A stretch of DNA of 64,000 nucleotides from Verrucomicrobiaceae bacterium (GCA_024232965.1 JACKQF010000005.1:434001-498000), one strand, 5' to 3'; counted from the stretch's first letter, positions 7,746 through 17,216 are shown. Numbers and translations are program-made. The notes: generated from the letters alone by a model not told the origin.

Positions 7746-9317
7746 TCAAGCTGTCATGCGAGCCATTGTCGCATCGTCCAGAGGCACACAGGACCGATAG
7801 CCTTCACCATGATCAGGCAGGTCACTCAGAAAAGAGGATCGATCCTCAGCACTGCGGAAATCGAGACCGATCAGCGCACGGCCAATACGCTCGCCTGACT
7901 GGCGGTAGTTAAAGTAACACAGACTGGCACGATCCCGGATCAACCGGGAAAGGAAGTCATGCAGCGCCCCAGAACGCTCATAAAAATCCAGCCGCAAAAA
8001 CAGTGGATGGGAGAGCAAATCACCACGCAGTGAAATAGCGCGAAAAGTCACATCGACGGCACCAGTGAGCTCGTCCCAACGATAGCCTCCAGCATCCAAT
8101 CGCTTGGGCAGAGTGACGAGTTTGTCCTCGTTTTCAGAGGTCACTGTGAAGACAGGATAGGCGTGGTCCGGAGAATTCAGGCCGTATTGAAAGTCGGCAA
8201 TGTTCAGCCCCTCAAAGCATGAGTCCAAAAGGGAGAGCATGGCACCGGGACGCTCCGGAATGTGCACTCGCAGTGTGCGGGACGAGGCATTGATAGATCC
8301 TGCGGACTGGGCGATCAGCCCCAATTGGAGGAAATCGATGTTCGCGCCAGTGATGACCACCAGGACCTTTTGCCCAGCCAATGCCGCGCGATCTCTCAAC
8401 ACTGCTGCCAGCCCCATCGCACCCGAAGGCTCGGAGATGCAGCGCACAGTCTCCCAAAGCACGCGGATCGCCGCAGTGACCTCAGCATTGCTGACTGTCG
8501 CAATGCGGTCGATCGATTCCTTGCAGACACCAAAAGGCAACTCGCCCGCCTGTCGCACCGCAGTGCCATCGCAAAAGATGTCGAGATCATGGAGTTCCAC
8601 GGGTTTGCCTGCTTCAATCGCAGCCTTCATTGAGGCCTGACCGATACCTTCGACGCCGACCGTCTCGATATCGGGCCAGTAAGTCTTCAGCCAGCATGAA
8701 ACCGATGAGGCCATGCCACCGCCGCCGATTTGCAAATAGGCAACGTCAAATGGCCCATGGCCGGACAGCACCACCTCATCCGCCATCGTGCCCTGCCCGC
8801 CCATGACCTTGAGATCATCATACGCATGAACGTAAACCGCGCCACTGGCCCGCTCGTCCTCACGGGCAGCCATCACCGCCTCATCGTAGCTGTCGCCCAC
8901 CAGCATGATTTTCACACACTCACCGCCATGATGTAGCACAGCGTTTTGCTTCACCTTGGGCGTGGATCGTGGCATGTAGATGCGTGACTGGACGCCTAGA
9001 GTCTTGGCCGCCAATGCGACGCCCTGGGCATGATTCCCAGCCGAAGCGGTCACCACACCTTTGCCACGCTGCTCGGGCGTGAGTTGCGCCATGGCATTGC
9101 AGGCACCGCGCCATTTGTAGCTTTTAACGGGGGATAGATCCTCCCGCTTCACCCAGATCTCTGGCGCAGGCTCAAGCCCCGGCAGATAGAGTCGCTCCAT
9201 CGGTGTGGGTTGCCCGAAGCGATATACACGCTCACGGGCAAAAAGAATCTCCTGCCGCAAACGGCGTTCCAGCGGCAAATTTATGCGTTCCATCGTGAGG
9301 ACATACATTCCCATCAA
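7746..9317 (-). CDS. ilvA: Threonine dehydratase (threonine ammonia-lyase), biosynthetic type
   Basis: 523 residues, close to the length of E. coli IlvA. It is a PLP-dependent enzyme converting threonine to 2-oxobutanoate, the first step of isoleucine synthesis, in the cytoplasm. The PLP lysine is in SYKWRG (K68), followed by the substrate and phosphate loops TASAGNHAQG (about 90-99) and a glycine-rich GGGGMAS loop near 198. The C-terminal 170 residues hold two ACT-like regulatory subdomains (LRVHIPERPGAMLSLLD and later LRLDFYERSGALHDFL), as in the isoleucine-inhibited biosynthetic form. Its neighbours are secreted catabolic genes, so it does not belong to an obvious operon. The next gene downstream on this strand is the fusion oxidoreductase, about 100 bases away. 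Confidence 0.93.
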   Translation of the reverse strand: MMGMYVLTMERINLPLERRLRQEILFARERVYRFGQPTPMERLYLPGLEPAPEIWVKREDLSPVKSYKWRGACNAMAQLTPEQRGKGVVTASAGNHAQGVALAAKTLGVQSRIYMPRSTPKVKQNAVLHHGGECVKIMLVGDSYDEAVMAAREDERASGAVYVHAYDDLKVMGGQGTMADEVVLSGHGPFDVAYLQIGGGGMASSVSCWLKTYWPDIETVGVEGIGQASMKAAIEAGKPVELHDLDIFCDGTAVRQAGELPFGVCKESIDRIATVSNAEVTAAIRVLWETVRCISEPSGAMGLAAVLRDRAALAGQKVLVVITGANIDFLQLGLIAQSAGSINASSRTLRVHIPERPGAMLSLLDSCFEGLNIADFQYGLNSPDHAYPVFTVTSENEDKLVTLPKRLDAGGYRWDELTGAVDVTFRAISLRGDLLSHPLFLRLDFYERSGALHDFLSRLIRDRASLCYFNYRQSGERIGRALIGLDFRSAEDRSSFLSDLPDHGEGYRSCVPLDDATMARMTA

Positions 9318-9423
9318 CGGCGCACCATCAAGGAGATTCGTCGGCGTGGCGGCCTTGGAGAATTGCGGGACTGCTTCCCAGGAGGTGGGACTGGTGGCTG
9401 GCGGAGGCCTGAGGGGGGGGCCG

Positions 9424-9480
9424 TTATGGAATCATCGCTTTCCCCCGGCAGCAGGCTGCGCGCAGCCCAAAGGCCTCCGC
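9424..9480 (-). repeat. Intergenic repeat, copy of the 26.6-kb element
   Basis: The gap 9318-9480 between ilvA and the FAD oxidoreductase holds no gene. On the minus strand its part next to the oxidoreductase reads CTGCGCGCAGCC, then TGCTGCCGGG and AGCGATGATTCCA, matching the left part of the element at 26633-26707 with an internal deletion. A run of nine G residues lies just outside, at about 9414-9422. It may serve as a transcription attenuator, but no poly-U tract is seen. Confidence 0.65.
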
Positions 9481-11160
9481 CTATTTGTTCCACACGAGGA
9501 CCTGGCCAGCTTTCTCGAGGCGAGGCTTCAGCTTCACGTAGTCCACATCCTGCACCGAAACGCCGTCATCAATCGCCTGACAGGCCGCCGTAGCCGCGCT
9601 CTGGCTGGTGCACATGAAGACCGGTTCCATGCGGATGCTGCTGAAGGCGGTGTGACTGGCGCTGAGCGCAAAGGTGACGAGTAGATTCTCGCACTCGCTC
9701 AACTTCGGAATGATGGCGTCGTATCCGATGGCATACGGTGGCGCACCATCGCGACCTGTTGAAGTTTTGCCTTCGCGAGCAACGACGCCGTTCTTCACGA
9801 TCCGACGAATCTCATGGGTATCGGTGCCGTAACTTCCCAGACCGACCGACTTCGGCGCTGTCTGCCGCCCAAAGGTGTGATGCTCCGTCATCACGAAGTC
9901 ACTCACCATGCGACGTGCCTCGCGCACATAGATTTGATGCGGCCAACCGCCGTTGTCGGTGAATTCGTCTTTCGGCAAACCAAAACGCTGCATATCCTTG
10001 CGCACCTTCTCCGGCACTCGCACATCAGTAGCGAGGAAGTGCAAAAGTCCCCGATGATAGCCCTCGTGCTCCTTGGCGATCTTTTCGCGCTGAGCATAGC
10101 TTGCCTCTGGCCAAGCCCAAGACGCGCCAGGTAGATTGCCGCCGAAGGTCGCTGTATTAAAATCCCACTTGTCGTTTGGCAGGGCATCGTGCTTCGAGAA
10201 CCAGCGAAGGTCCATATCATCACCATTGGCCACACAGGCCTCGATGAAGCGAGCCACCAATTCATAGCGCTTCGGATCATAGTCGGATGGTGGCGTGATC
10301 GGAATCATGTTCTCTGGATTCGTCGTGAGGCAAAGCCGGAAGCAGTAGGCCTGCACACCCGGTGCAGGATCGCCCTGCGTGCCAGGTTCGCCTTCGTTGA
10401 TCAACGGCAGAAGCCCACTTTTTGGATCTCCCTTAACCACATACGGATCGAGAGGAAAATCCCGGTCCCAAACGCCCTGACCGCCCAGAACACGACCGGT
10501 CTCGCCCGGCATCAAGTGTCCGGTGCGCGGCTGGTATTTTTCGGTATAATGGATGCCGTTGTAGGTCTCGCCATACTTCGCATTGCCCTCGCGCATGATC
10601 GTGTAGCTCAGCCCCGCCTTCGCCATCAAATCACCCTCGTAGGTGCAGTCGATGAACATGCTCGCCCGCACCACGTCGCCATTCTCCATAACAAGCTCCG
10701 TGATGCGCGTCCCGTGCTTTTTGACCTCCACCAGACGCGCCTCACGCAGGACATTCACGCCTGCCTCCTTTGCCATCCCATCGAACACCTGCTCTGCCTT
10801 GTGTGGCTCGATGGCATAGGCACCTCCAGTCGCCGGGCCACCACCTTTACTGGTAAAGGGTTTGTCCCAAGCGAGCGTCACCCCCACTGTCGCCGCCAGC
10901 TTTGTGAAATACTCGCGCGCAATTCCACCGACGCTGCGAGGATCACCGATATCCACCGCGCTAAGTCCACCACTGGTCATCCCACCGAGATGCCGCCCCG
11001 GTTCCGCCAGCACCACCGACTTCCCCATCCGAGCCCCCTGCACCGCCGCCGCCATACCACCCGAGGTTCCTCCATAGACACAAAGATCCGATTCAATGAC
11101 CGCCGCAGATGTAGCAGAGGAGAAGAGGACGAGGCTGAGAGCAAAGAGAGACTGTTTCAT
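9481..11160 (-). CDS. Exported FAD-dependent oxidoreductase
   Basis: 559 residues. A Sec-type signal peptide (MKQSLFALSLVLFSSATSAA) is followed immediately by the FAD-binding Rossmann strand (LCVYGGTSGGMAAAVQGARMG) and the HLGGMTSGGLS motif of the FAD_oxidored (PF12831-type) family. A second conserved block, FIDCTYEGDLMAKAG, is also present in the other two FAD proteins of this window. There is no twin-arginine motif, so cofactor loading outside the cytoplasm is a puzzle. Relatives are common in PVC genomes beside glycan-degradation genes; substrate unknown. Unlike the proteins at 4157 and 24544 it has no golvesin-like domain. Transcribed alone; the repeat at 9424-9480 lies immediately downstream. 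Confidence 0.85.
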   Translation of the reverse strand: MKQSLFALSLVLFSSATSAAVIESDLCVYGGTSGGMAAAVQGARMGKSVVLAEPGRHLGGMTSGGLSAVDIGDPRSVGGIAREYFTKLAATVGVTLAWDKPFTSKGGGPATGGAYAIEPHKAEQVFDGMAKEAGVNVLREARLVEVKKHGTRITELVMENGDVVRASMFIDCTYEGDLMAKAGLSYTIMREGNAKYGETYNGIHYTEKYQPRTGHLMPGETGRVLGGQGVWDRDFPLDPYVVKGDPKSGLLPLINEGEPGTQGDPAPGVQAYCFRLCLTTNPENMIPITPPSDYDPKRYELVARFIEACVANGDDMDLRWFSKHDALPNDKWDFNTATFGGNLPGASWAWPEASYAQREKIAKEHEGYHRGLLHFLATDVRVPEKVRKDMQRFGLPKDEFTDNGGWPHQIYVREARRMVSDFVMTEHHTFGRQTAPKSVGLGSYGTDTHEIRRIVKNGVVAREGKTSTGRDGAPPYAIGYDAIIPKLSECENLLVTFALSASHTAFSSIRMEPVFMCTSQSAATAACQAIDDGVSVQDVDYVKLKPRLEKAGQVLVWNK

Positions 11161-11302
11161 AAGGACACAGAAACAAACTGGGAAAAGGACATCATGCTTG
11201 CTGGTCAGGTGCCTTGACCAGGAAAAAAGCAGTCTCGGCTAGGCCTCCCCGAGCAGTAGACTGTTGCGCCTGACAATGCGGCAGGCTAACATTTCCGCAC
11301 TG

Positions 11303-11533
11303 ATGGACAACCCACCGCCCACATCTCCCCAAATTCGAGAAGGCTGGCATGCTGTTAAGTGCAACAGCCTGGACGACATGCGCACTCAGAACATTCGATT
11401 CTGGCAACGCGCAGGTGGGGCCGCGATCCGTGCTGCCGCGTGGGAACTCGTCGTGGAATCCTGGACCGCCCAAAAACGCAACCCTGATGAACTCCGATTT
11501 CAAAGACTTGCTGCGCCTGCTAGCGAAGCATGA
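11303..11533 (+). CDS. Small partner protein of the nucleotidyltransferase (helical, about 76 aa)
   Basis: Candidate starts are ATGs at 11264, 11303 and 11378; 11303 is chosen without a clear ribosome-binding site. The C-terminal half (RFWQRAGGAAIRAAAWELVV, then NPDELRFQR) looks like a conserved small helical protein of the kind often placed directly upstream of nucleotidyltransferase genes. The last 47 bases overlap the start of the next gene in another frame, which supports a coupled pair. The pattern match is from memory of similar neighbourhoods, not from a search, and the function is unknown. Confidence 0.5.
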   Translation: MDNPPPTSPQIREGWHAVKCNSLDDMRTQNIRFWQRAGGAAIRAAAWELVVESWTAQKRNPDELRFQRLAAPASEA

Positions 11534-11948
11534 GGTGCGCTACCTTGTCGTGGGCGGATACGCTGCGATGCACTACTCGCAACCTCGCTTCACCAAAGAT
11601 CTCGACATCTGGCTAGAGCCAACGACGGCAAACTCACAGCGACTCATGCTGGCCTTTCATGAGTTTGGAATGCCTTTGATCGACGTAACCGTGGAAGACT
11701 TCGCGTCCGAAAGTTTTCAATACATGGTCGGTCGAGCGCCCGTGCTGTTCGACTTTCTCACCTCCCTGCCAGCCATGCGCTTCACAGACTGCTGGCAGGA
11801 TAGAGCCACCGATCAGAGCGAGGGGTTTCCCGTCCACTACCTTTCCAAACAGGCTCTTATCGAGGCAAAAAAACGTGCCGCTCGTCCACAAGACCTCGCT
11901 GATCTCGATGAGATGCGCCGCGCCGAAGACGAGTCGAAGTCACTGTGA
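11487..11948 (+). CDS. Nucleotidyltransferase (DUF6036/MNT-like)
   Basis: 153 residues from the ATG at 11487 (MNSDFKDLLRLL). The minimal nucleotidyltransferase signature is visible: VVGGYAAMHY followed about 13 residues later by KDLDIWL, the GG plus DxD pattern that binds nucleotide and metal. Upstream in-frame codons do not look like protein of this family, so the internal ATG is preferred. Such solitary nucleotidyltransferases are common in accessory regions and some are antitoxins or toxins that modify partners. Here the only candidate partner is the small protein overlapping its 5' end. Cytoplasmic. The gene converges on the hydrolase-like gene ending at 11964. Confidence 0.75.
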   Translation: MNSDFKDLLRLLAKHEVRYLVVGGYAAMHYSQPRFTKDLDIWLEPTTANSQRLMLAFHEFGMPLIDVTVEDFASESFQYMVGRAPVLFDFLTSLPAMRFTDCWQDRATDQSEGFPVHYLSKQALIEAKKRAARPQDLADLDEMRRAEDESKSL

Positions 11949-11963
11949 CATCGGATCTAGATG

Positions 11964-13568
11964 CTAACACGCTAGATCGACAAAAGTAATCACCACCGCG
12001 TCCCCAGCCGTTTGTGTGATCTCAAGGCTGTTCTTCCCTTCGTGCAATAGTTTGGCAGGAATGATCCAGGCACGCAGTTCCTCTGGCTTGCCCAACATCG
12101 AGGGATAGGCCACGGGAAACGGTTCCGAAAGGTCCGGCGTGGATGCGATCACGGTGCCATTGAAGACGGCGGTCCATTCGGTGTCGTCCAGGTTTTTGTC
12201 AGCCTGGACGCGAACTCGCGCGTCCTGTTTCCAGCCTGCACGAGGCGCGGCTAGATCAAAGCTAAACTTCGCAGGCTTGTTCAACTCAATCTTTCTCGGC
12301 ACTGGCAACGGCTTCATTCCTGGAGCCCGCCATCCTGCGGCGATGAACCAGTGCTGCGGCTCTGTGGCCAACGTCTGTGGATCACGCAGCGCCTTTAGCG
12401 CTTCGAAAGGCGGCTCACCAAAGACTCCCCTACCTTCGCCCGCACCATGCTGGCGGTAGTAGGCAAAATTGAACAGACTAATGCCATCCGCACCACGAGC
12501 ATACGCCAGATGAGCCGATGTGTGCAGGTGCTCAGGAGTCGCTCGCCGAAAAGGAAACACGTCATAGCCCACAGCGACCTTGTCCCCCTTCCAGATTGTG
12601 TGACATAGCTCGAAATAGAGCGCCGCACCTGCTGCCTGCTTGCGGATCGAGGCAAGATCATGCTGCTGCGTCGTGAAATAATGATCTGACGCATTCACCA
12701 TATCGAGCCCGCTCGCGACCATCGACGCCAAGTCGATCCCAAGCTCATCCAACGCCGGCAAGTGACAAGGAACGCGCGCGCACATCCACCGACGCCGACC
12801 GTCGCGAGCAGTGCGATCCAACAAAGCCCGCACCTCTTTCACAAACGATGTCATGATCTTGCGACGCTCCTCCAACGGAGTCTTCTCGGTCCGAAAAAAA
12901 TTGTAGAAGCGCAAAAAATCAAGCTCCAAGCCATCGATGTCGTAGTTCTCGCAAAGCTCGCGAATCAGGGCAAATTTCTGTTCACGCACCTCCTCCTCTG
13001 CCCAGTTCAGCACGAGATCCGCACCTCGGAGCGAACCCGGCTTGATCCTGAATTCCGGATGCTCCGCGTAAAACTTCGTCACGCTCATCCCGATGCTGCT
13101 GCCCGGTTTATCCCCAGGCTTCGGATCGCAATACTCCTTGTGGTGCGCATCATTCAATCGAACCGAAACGAACGCCGCCTGTCCACGTAATCGACAACGA
13201 TCAATGAAAACCTGAACCACATCGCCGCCATTCATCACAAACTGCCCATACGAATCCGGCTTTTGCCCATAACGCTCCTTGATCCAGGCGTAATGCTCCG
13301 CCAGTGGCAACACTTTGCTGGGCCACATGGGCACCATCCCAAGCCCGGGCTGCAGGAAATGCGCGTCCACCAGTCCCGTCACTTCATCCACTGTCGCCTC
13401 CACCATTTCCTTGCGGAAAGGCTCGCGCGCCCCGTGAAATGGACTGACACACGAAAGGATGTTTGTCGTGTCGTTGCTGTAAATGACCCTGAATGGGGCC
13501 GCGCGGCGCGGCTCGATGGCGACCAGAGGCGCTGCGGCAATCGACTGAAGGAAATGGCGTCTTTTCAT
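11964..13568 (-). CDS. Tat-exported glycoside-hydrolase-like TIM-barrel protein
   Basis: 534 residues from the ATG at 13568, which gives a twin-arginine leader (MKRRHFLQSIAAAPLVA). The central part looks like a TIM barrel: VFIDRCRLRGQAAFVSVRLN, then YDIDGLELDFLRFYNFF (a conserved Asp/Glu pair of the glycoside-hydrolase type) and VASGLDMVNASDHYF. The C-terminal 120 residues resemble a beta-sandwich binding module. No family could be named with confidence; distant similarity to family-10-like glycosyl hydrolases is likely. It starts 17 bases after the sulfatase stop, so the two form an operon and may act on the same sulfated glycan. Confidence 0.6.
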   Translation of the reverse strand: MKRRHFLQSIAAAPLVAIEPRRAAPFRVIYSNDTTNILSCVSPFHGAREPFRKEMVEATVDEVTGLVDAHFLQPGLGMVPMWPSKVLPLAEHYAWIKERYGQKPDSYGQFVMNGGDVVQVFIDRCRLRGQAAFVSVRLNDAHHKEYCDPKPGDKPGSSIGMSVTKFYAEHPEFRIKPGSLRGADLVLNWAEEEVREQKFALIRELCENYDIDGLELDFLRFYNFFRTEKTPLEERRKIMTSFVKEVRALLDRTARDGRRRWMCARVPCHLPALDELGIDLASMVASGLDMVNASDHYFTTQQHDLASIRKQAAGAALYFELCHTIWKGDKVAVGYDVFPFRRATPEHLHTSAHLAYARGADGISLFNFAYYRQHGAGEGRGVFGEPPFEALKALRDPQTLATEPQHWFIAAGWRAPGMKPLPVPRKIELNKPAKFSFDLAAPRAGWKQDARVRVQADKNLDDTEWTAVFNGTVIASTPDLSEPFPVAYPSMLGKPEELRAWIIPAKLLHEGKNSLEITQTAGDAVVITFVDLAC

Positions 13569-13585
13569 AAGTCGGAGTGCAGGCT

Positions 13586-15055
13586 CTAGCGGGCGGAGAT
13601 TGGGGGTAGCGCGGCCGTCCATCCGCTTTGGAGTTGTGCCTTGAGTTCCAACACGATTGACGTGCTGGCGGCTTCGCCGGCGACGTTGGTGTTCTCGTGA
13701 GGATCATTGACCTCATCATAGAGTTCGACGCCAGCGGGCTCCCCCTTGCCGTTTACCCACTCCGTGTAGCGCCAATCTTTTGTACGGACGGAGCGGCCCA
13801 TGAACTTGTCTTTACCCGGGCGCTGATATTGGCTAAAGACAGCCTTTTTCCACGCCTGCTCCGGCTTGTATAGCAATGGCACAAAGCTGCTTCCCTCTAG
13901 ATGATCTGGCATGGAGAGCCCGCACAACTCCGCCAGTGTCGGATAGATGTCGACGAACTCCACGAGTTCCTTGCTGCGCCGCCCGGCGGTCTTTTGGTGC
14001 GGCAGACACACCAGGAGCGGCACATGGGTGCCGAGCTCAAAGTTGGTCATCTTGGTGAAGATACCATTTTCCCCGAGGTGATAGCCGTGATCCCCCCAAA
14101 GCACAATGATGGTATTTTCGCGCATGCCAAGACGATCCAATTCGTCGACCACGCGACCGACTTGGGCGTCCATGAAGCTCACACAAGCGCGATACCCTCG
14201 GATCAAATTGAGCGCCATTTCATCAGGAATCGGACCCGCTGGCGGAACCGTGCCGTAGCTGCGCAGCTCATACCAATTGTGGAGCGCGGGAGCAGGGACC
14301 GCCTTGGGTGGATAGTAGTTGTCCGGTAGCTTGATCGTCTCTGCCGGATACATGTCCCAGTATTTTTGCGGACAAGTGAAGGGCAGATGGGGTTTCACAA
14401 AACCGACCGCGAGGAAGAAAGGCTTGGCCTCAGCCTTGAGTCGTTGCAAGGTCTCGATGGCTTTGAGCGCCGTCTGGCCATCCTGATAGACATCATCAGG
14501 CTCATTTGCCGCTTCAAAGGGCGCAGCGCGCAATTGCTTTGGCTGCTTGTCCTTGGGCAGTGCCTTCAACTTCTTCACGTAATCCAGCGACTCCTTTGTG
14601 AACCAGTGCCGATAAGGCTCGCCATGATACCAGGCAGGCTCACTCCAGGACAGCGGATCATCGCCCGGCTCGCGCTCGCTGTGGTGGAAGACCTTGCCTA
14701 GAGATAGCGACGTATAGCCGTGATCTTTAAAGTGCTGCGGCAGCGTCACCACGTCCGGCATGTTGGGCCGCAGAAAGTGTTGATTGTCAAAAACACCCGT
14801 TGTGTCCGGCCGACATCCGCTCAGCAAACTGCTCCGCGAACAATTGCACACCGCCACCTGGCAGTAGGCTCTTTCAAAGACCATACCGCTTGATGCGAGA
14901 CGATCGATGTTGGGCGATTGGATCGTCGATGATCCATAACAGCCAAGCTCTGGACGCAGATCGTCCACGGCGATGAAAAGCACATTCGGTGGCGATCCGA
15001 AAGATGAGCAAGTGAAGAGAATCGAAATAAAGATGAGGAGAAGGCGGGCTGCCAT
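13586..15055 (-). CDS. Sulfatase, iduronate-2-sulfatase-like, with variant active-site motif
   Basis: 489 residues from the ATG at 15055, which gives a clean signal peptide (MAARLLLIFISILFTCSSFG); a longer open frame upstream is low-complexity and rejected. The metal-binding start FIAVDDLRPELGCYG is characteristic of S1_7-like iduronate-2-sulfatases, as are LSGCRPDT and LWGDHGYHLGENG near the C-terminal half. The formylglycine site is C70-N-C72-S-R74, where the proline of CxPxR is replaced by cysteine. The likely substrate is an exported sulfated polysaccharide. It is followed after 17 bases by the hydrolase-like gene. Confidence 0.88.
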   Translation of the reverse strand: MAARLLLIFISILFTCSSFGSPPNVLFIAVDDLRPELGCYGSSTIQSPNIDRLASSGMVFERAYCQVAVCNCSRSSLLSGCRPDTTGVFDNQHFLRPNMPDVVTLPQHFKDHGYTSLSLGKVFHHSEREPGDDPLSWSEPAWYHGEPYRHWFTKESLDYVKKLKALPKDKQPKQLRAAPFEAANEPDDVYQDGQTALKAIETLQRLKAEAKPFFLAVGFVKPHLPFTCPQKYWDMYPAETIKLPDNYYPPKAVPAPALHNWYELRSYGTVPPAGPIPDEMALNLIRGYRACVSFMDAQVGRVVDELDRLGMRENTIIVLWGDHGYHLGENGIFTKMTNFELGTHVPLLVCLPHQKTAGRRSKELVEFVDIYPTLAELCGLSMPDHLEGSSFVPLLYKPEQAWKKAVFSQYQRPGKDKFMGRSVRTKDWRYTEWVNGKGEPAGVELYDEVNDPHENTNVAGEAASTSIVLELKAQLQSGWTAALPPISAR

Positions 15056-15203
15056 GCAGGTGAAACGATGCCGAGCCTCCATTCTCACATCCCAGAACCT
15101 AGCGATGGCAATCTGATCGAGTCGTTGCCCGAGAGAGCCGTCCAGAGAACCGAGACGAACTGGTCGAGCAACTGATGCTCCAGCGCCGCGGGTCGGAGAG
15201 AAC

Positions 15204-15473
15204 TCAAGGGCAATCTGGACTGGCAAGATCATCTTCCAGAGTCTTCTTTTCGTCTGCATCCAATGCCTCAAGCACGTGAGCCCTATAAAGAGGCGTTTCC
15301 TTACCGCTGACCTGAAGGCACAGACCGTCCTACCGCTCCGCATCGTCTCCCTGCCCCACAACTGCATACACGCGCGAGATCTGTCGGCACCCGATGCTGG
15401 AGTTGGGATCCGTGCAATCCTCACGTAACCGCCAGCGCGCGAGCGAGATGATGCGCTCGTCCTCCTCCTGAGT
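15204..15473 (-). pseudogene. Possible decayed gene remnant in the 15056-15515 gap
   Basis: The 460-base gap between the sulfatase and the beta-helix gene has no intact gene. One minus-strand frame looks protein-like but is interrupted by a stop: EEDERIISLARWRLREDC ... then after TAG, DGLCLQVSGKETPLYRAH and VLEALDADEKKTLEDDL before a final stop at 15204. The frame begins after another stop at 15474. Source family not recognised. The remaining bases of the gap presumably carry the sulfatase promoter; nothing else is seen. Confidence 0.3.
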
Positions 15474-15515
15474 TCATTCCTTTTTGTCGAGCAGTTCCCA
15501 AACGATGACAATTTC

Positions 15516-17216
15516 TCATTCTCGCCTGAGCTTTTCGAGCTCCCTAGCCTGCGCCTGGCTCTCGATGGACAGGCGACTGAGGGGCAGGTCGAATTCCCGG
15601 CCGTTGACGAGCAGCTTCAAGGATTCGCCCTTCAGGCCCATGAAAGCGGCCTGGATGGTTTTTCCATCCTGACTGGTCCAGTTGCGGAGTTGGGGGGCTG
15701 GTGACGTGGCGATGGTGGTGGTGCCAAGTCGGCGCTGCCGCATCGCAAGATGAAGATCGGGCGGATCGAGTTTTTCAGGAGCAATGGATTCGATCCAGCG
15801 TCCTTCGGGCTTTTTCGAACTGGAGCCGCGCATTTTGAGGCCGACGAGGTTCATGCGATCGGGGCCGAAATTCTCCGGCCACTGCTGCGCGGTCTTGCTG
15901 CGGATGCCCCAAAAGGTCGCTCCGGCGCCGGAGTGGCGTCCGCGATTCGGCCCGCCGCCGCTTTCAAAAAGCCGCGTGCCCGCACCGGCATCGAGATCGG
16001 TGAACAAGTTTTCATACGGAGCAAAGCGGTGATGATCGAGATTCAGGTCCACGGCACGGCCTTTGGAGAAAACATTGCCGATGGAGCCGGTCTCCAGCGT
16101 GAGATCGTGAATGAAGCGGGTTTCAAACACGAAGCCGGTGCACAGGCCATCCGCGCCGCCCATCGTGAGGCCGTGGTGACCCGCCATGCCCGCTGAGTCA
16201 TGCCGCGCACGTTCGGCTGCGATCGTGATGCCTTCCAACGTGGAGAAGTGGCCTTTGACGAAGACGCCGTTGTCCGCGTTGACGATGTGCAGACCACGCG
16301 CCCAGCAGTGCGCGGTGTTCGTGCCGAACTGAAGCGCGTTCCAGCCCTGCTCGCGAAAGTGGCCGGGATAGGCTTCCGCCGGAAATTCAATCGTGAACCC
16401 CTCGATGCCGACATCGGTGACATCTGGCGCGAAAGAGGCGATGAAGGGGGACCACTCGGGTCGCAGGTCGAAACGCAACGGACGATCAACCACAATGGCA
16501 TCTGCATCAGTGCTCACGATCCGTGCAGCCTGCTGGCACTTCATGCTGCGGAGGCCGGAGATGTCACCGGGATCGTCGTGGTAAAGATAGCGGATGAGAG
16601 TTTGCGCCGCATCGCCGGTGAGTGTGAGGAGCACGTCATCACCGGGCTTGAAGGAGTGGCCGGACACTTGCAGTCGCGTGTCGCCCCGCCGTGCCGCCGC
16701 CACGGGAATGGCAGGGCCGCCCGTCAGTGTCCTGCCCTGCACATCGATCAGGCCTCCGCTCCACGACCATGCAGAGGTGGGCACGCCGTCGGCGGTCGTG
16801 GTGCTGTTCGGTCGCAGCGACTCCAGAGACTTTTGGAAAACCAGCGTGCAGGCTTCCGCCCCGGCACCCTTCAGCACGGTGGCGGCGGTGCGAATCTCCA
16901 GCACATCCGAGATGAGGTAGCGCCCGGGCGGCACCCAGATCACGCGGCCCGCTCCGGCGGCGATGGCTGCGCGGAAAGCCTGCGTGTCGTCGGTTTTTCC
17001 GTCGCCAGCGGCACCGTGGTCCTTCACGGAAATCTGCTGCTGCGGCAGGCGATACGGCTCCTCACCCCGCCGATAACCGGCAAACGCAAAATCCGGCAAG
17101 CGGCTCGTTGGCGACCACTTTTCTCCCGTCTTGCCCCAGAGTTCGGAGGTTTCCGCCGATGCAGACAAAGTGGCGGCAAACAAGACGATGCTAAGCCTGG
17201 CAAGTGGGGTGCTCAT
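15516..17216 (-). CDS. Secreted right-handed beta-helix protein (pectate-lyase-3-like) with SHD1-like tail
   Basis: 566 residues with a signal peptide (MSTPLARLSIVLFAATLSASA). The start of the mature domain has the Pectate_lyase_3 / GH28-related hallmark: VKDHGAAGDGKTDDTQAFRA followed by GRVIWVPPGRYLI. The middle is rich in short beta-strand repeats. The last 50 residues (GKTIQAAFMGLKGESLKLL, then FDLPLSRLS) resemble the SHD1 domain often appended to exported PVC proteins. Enzyme activity (lyase or hydrolase on a polysaccharide) is inferred from fold only. Its ATG overlaps the stop of the large kinase by 4 bases (17213-17216), so it is translationally coupled to a signalling protein. Confidence 0.8.
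   Translation of the reverse strand: MSTPLARLSIVLFAATLSASAETSELWGKTGEKWSPTSRLPDFAFAGYRRGEEPYRLPQQQISVKDHGAAGDGKTDDTQAFRAAIAAGAGRVIWVPPGRYLISDVLEIRTAATVLKGAGAEACTLVFQKSLESLRPNSTTTADGVPTSAWSWSGGLIDVQGRTLTGGPAIPVAAARRGDTRLQVSGHSFKPGDDVLLTLTGDAAQTLIRYLYHDDPGDISGLRSMKCQQAARIVSTDADAIVVDRPLRFDLRPEWSPFIASFAPDVTDVGIEGFTIEFPAEAYPGHFREQGWNALQFGTNTAHCWARGLHIVNADNGVFVKGHFSTLEGITIAAERARHDSAGMAGHHGLTMGGADGLCTGFVFETRFIHDLTLETGSIGNVFSKGRAVDLNLDHHRFAPYENLFTDLDAGAGTRLFESGGGPNRGRHSGAGATFWGIRSKTAQQWPENFGPDRMNLVGLKMRGSSSKKPEGRWIESIAPEKLDPPDLHLAMRQRRLGTTTIATSPAPQLRNWTSQDGKTIQAAFMGLKGESLKLLVNGREFDLPLSRLSIESQAQARELEKLRRE

Noticed and set aside
11192..11503. Minus-strand 103-codon frame overlapping the nucleotidyltransferase cassette.
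   Set aside because: The plus-strand frames carry conserved motifs; this one does not.
15056..15511. N-terminal extension of the sulfatase to an ATG at 15511.
   Set aside because: The extension is low-complexity Arg/Ser-rich sequence and would bury the signal peptide that begins at 15055.
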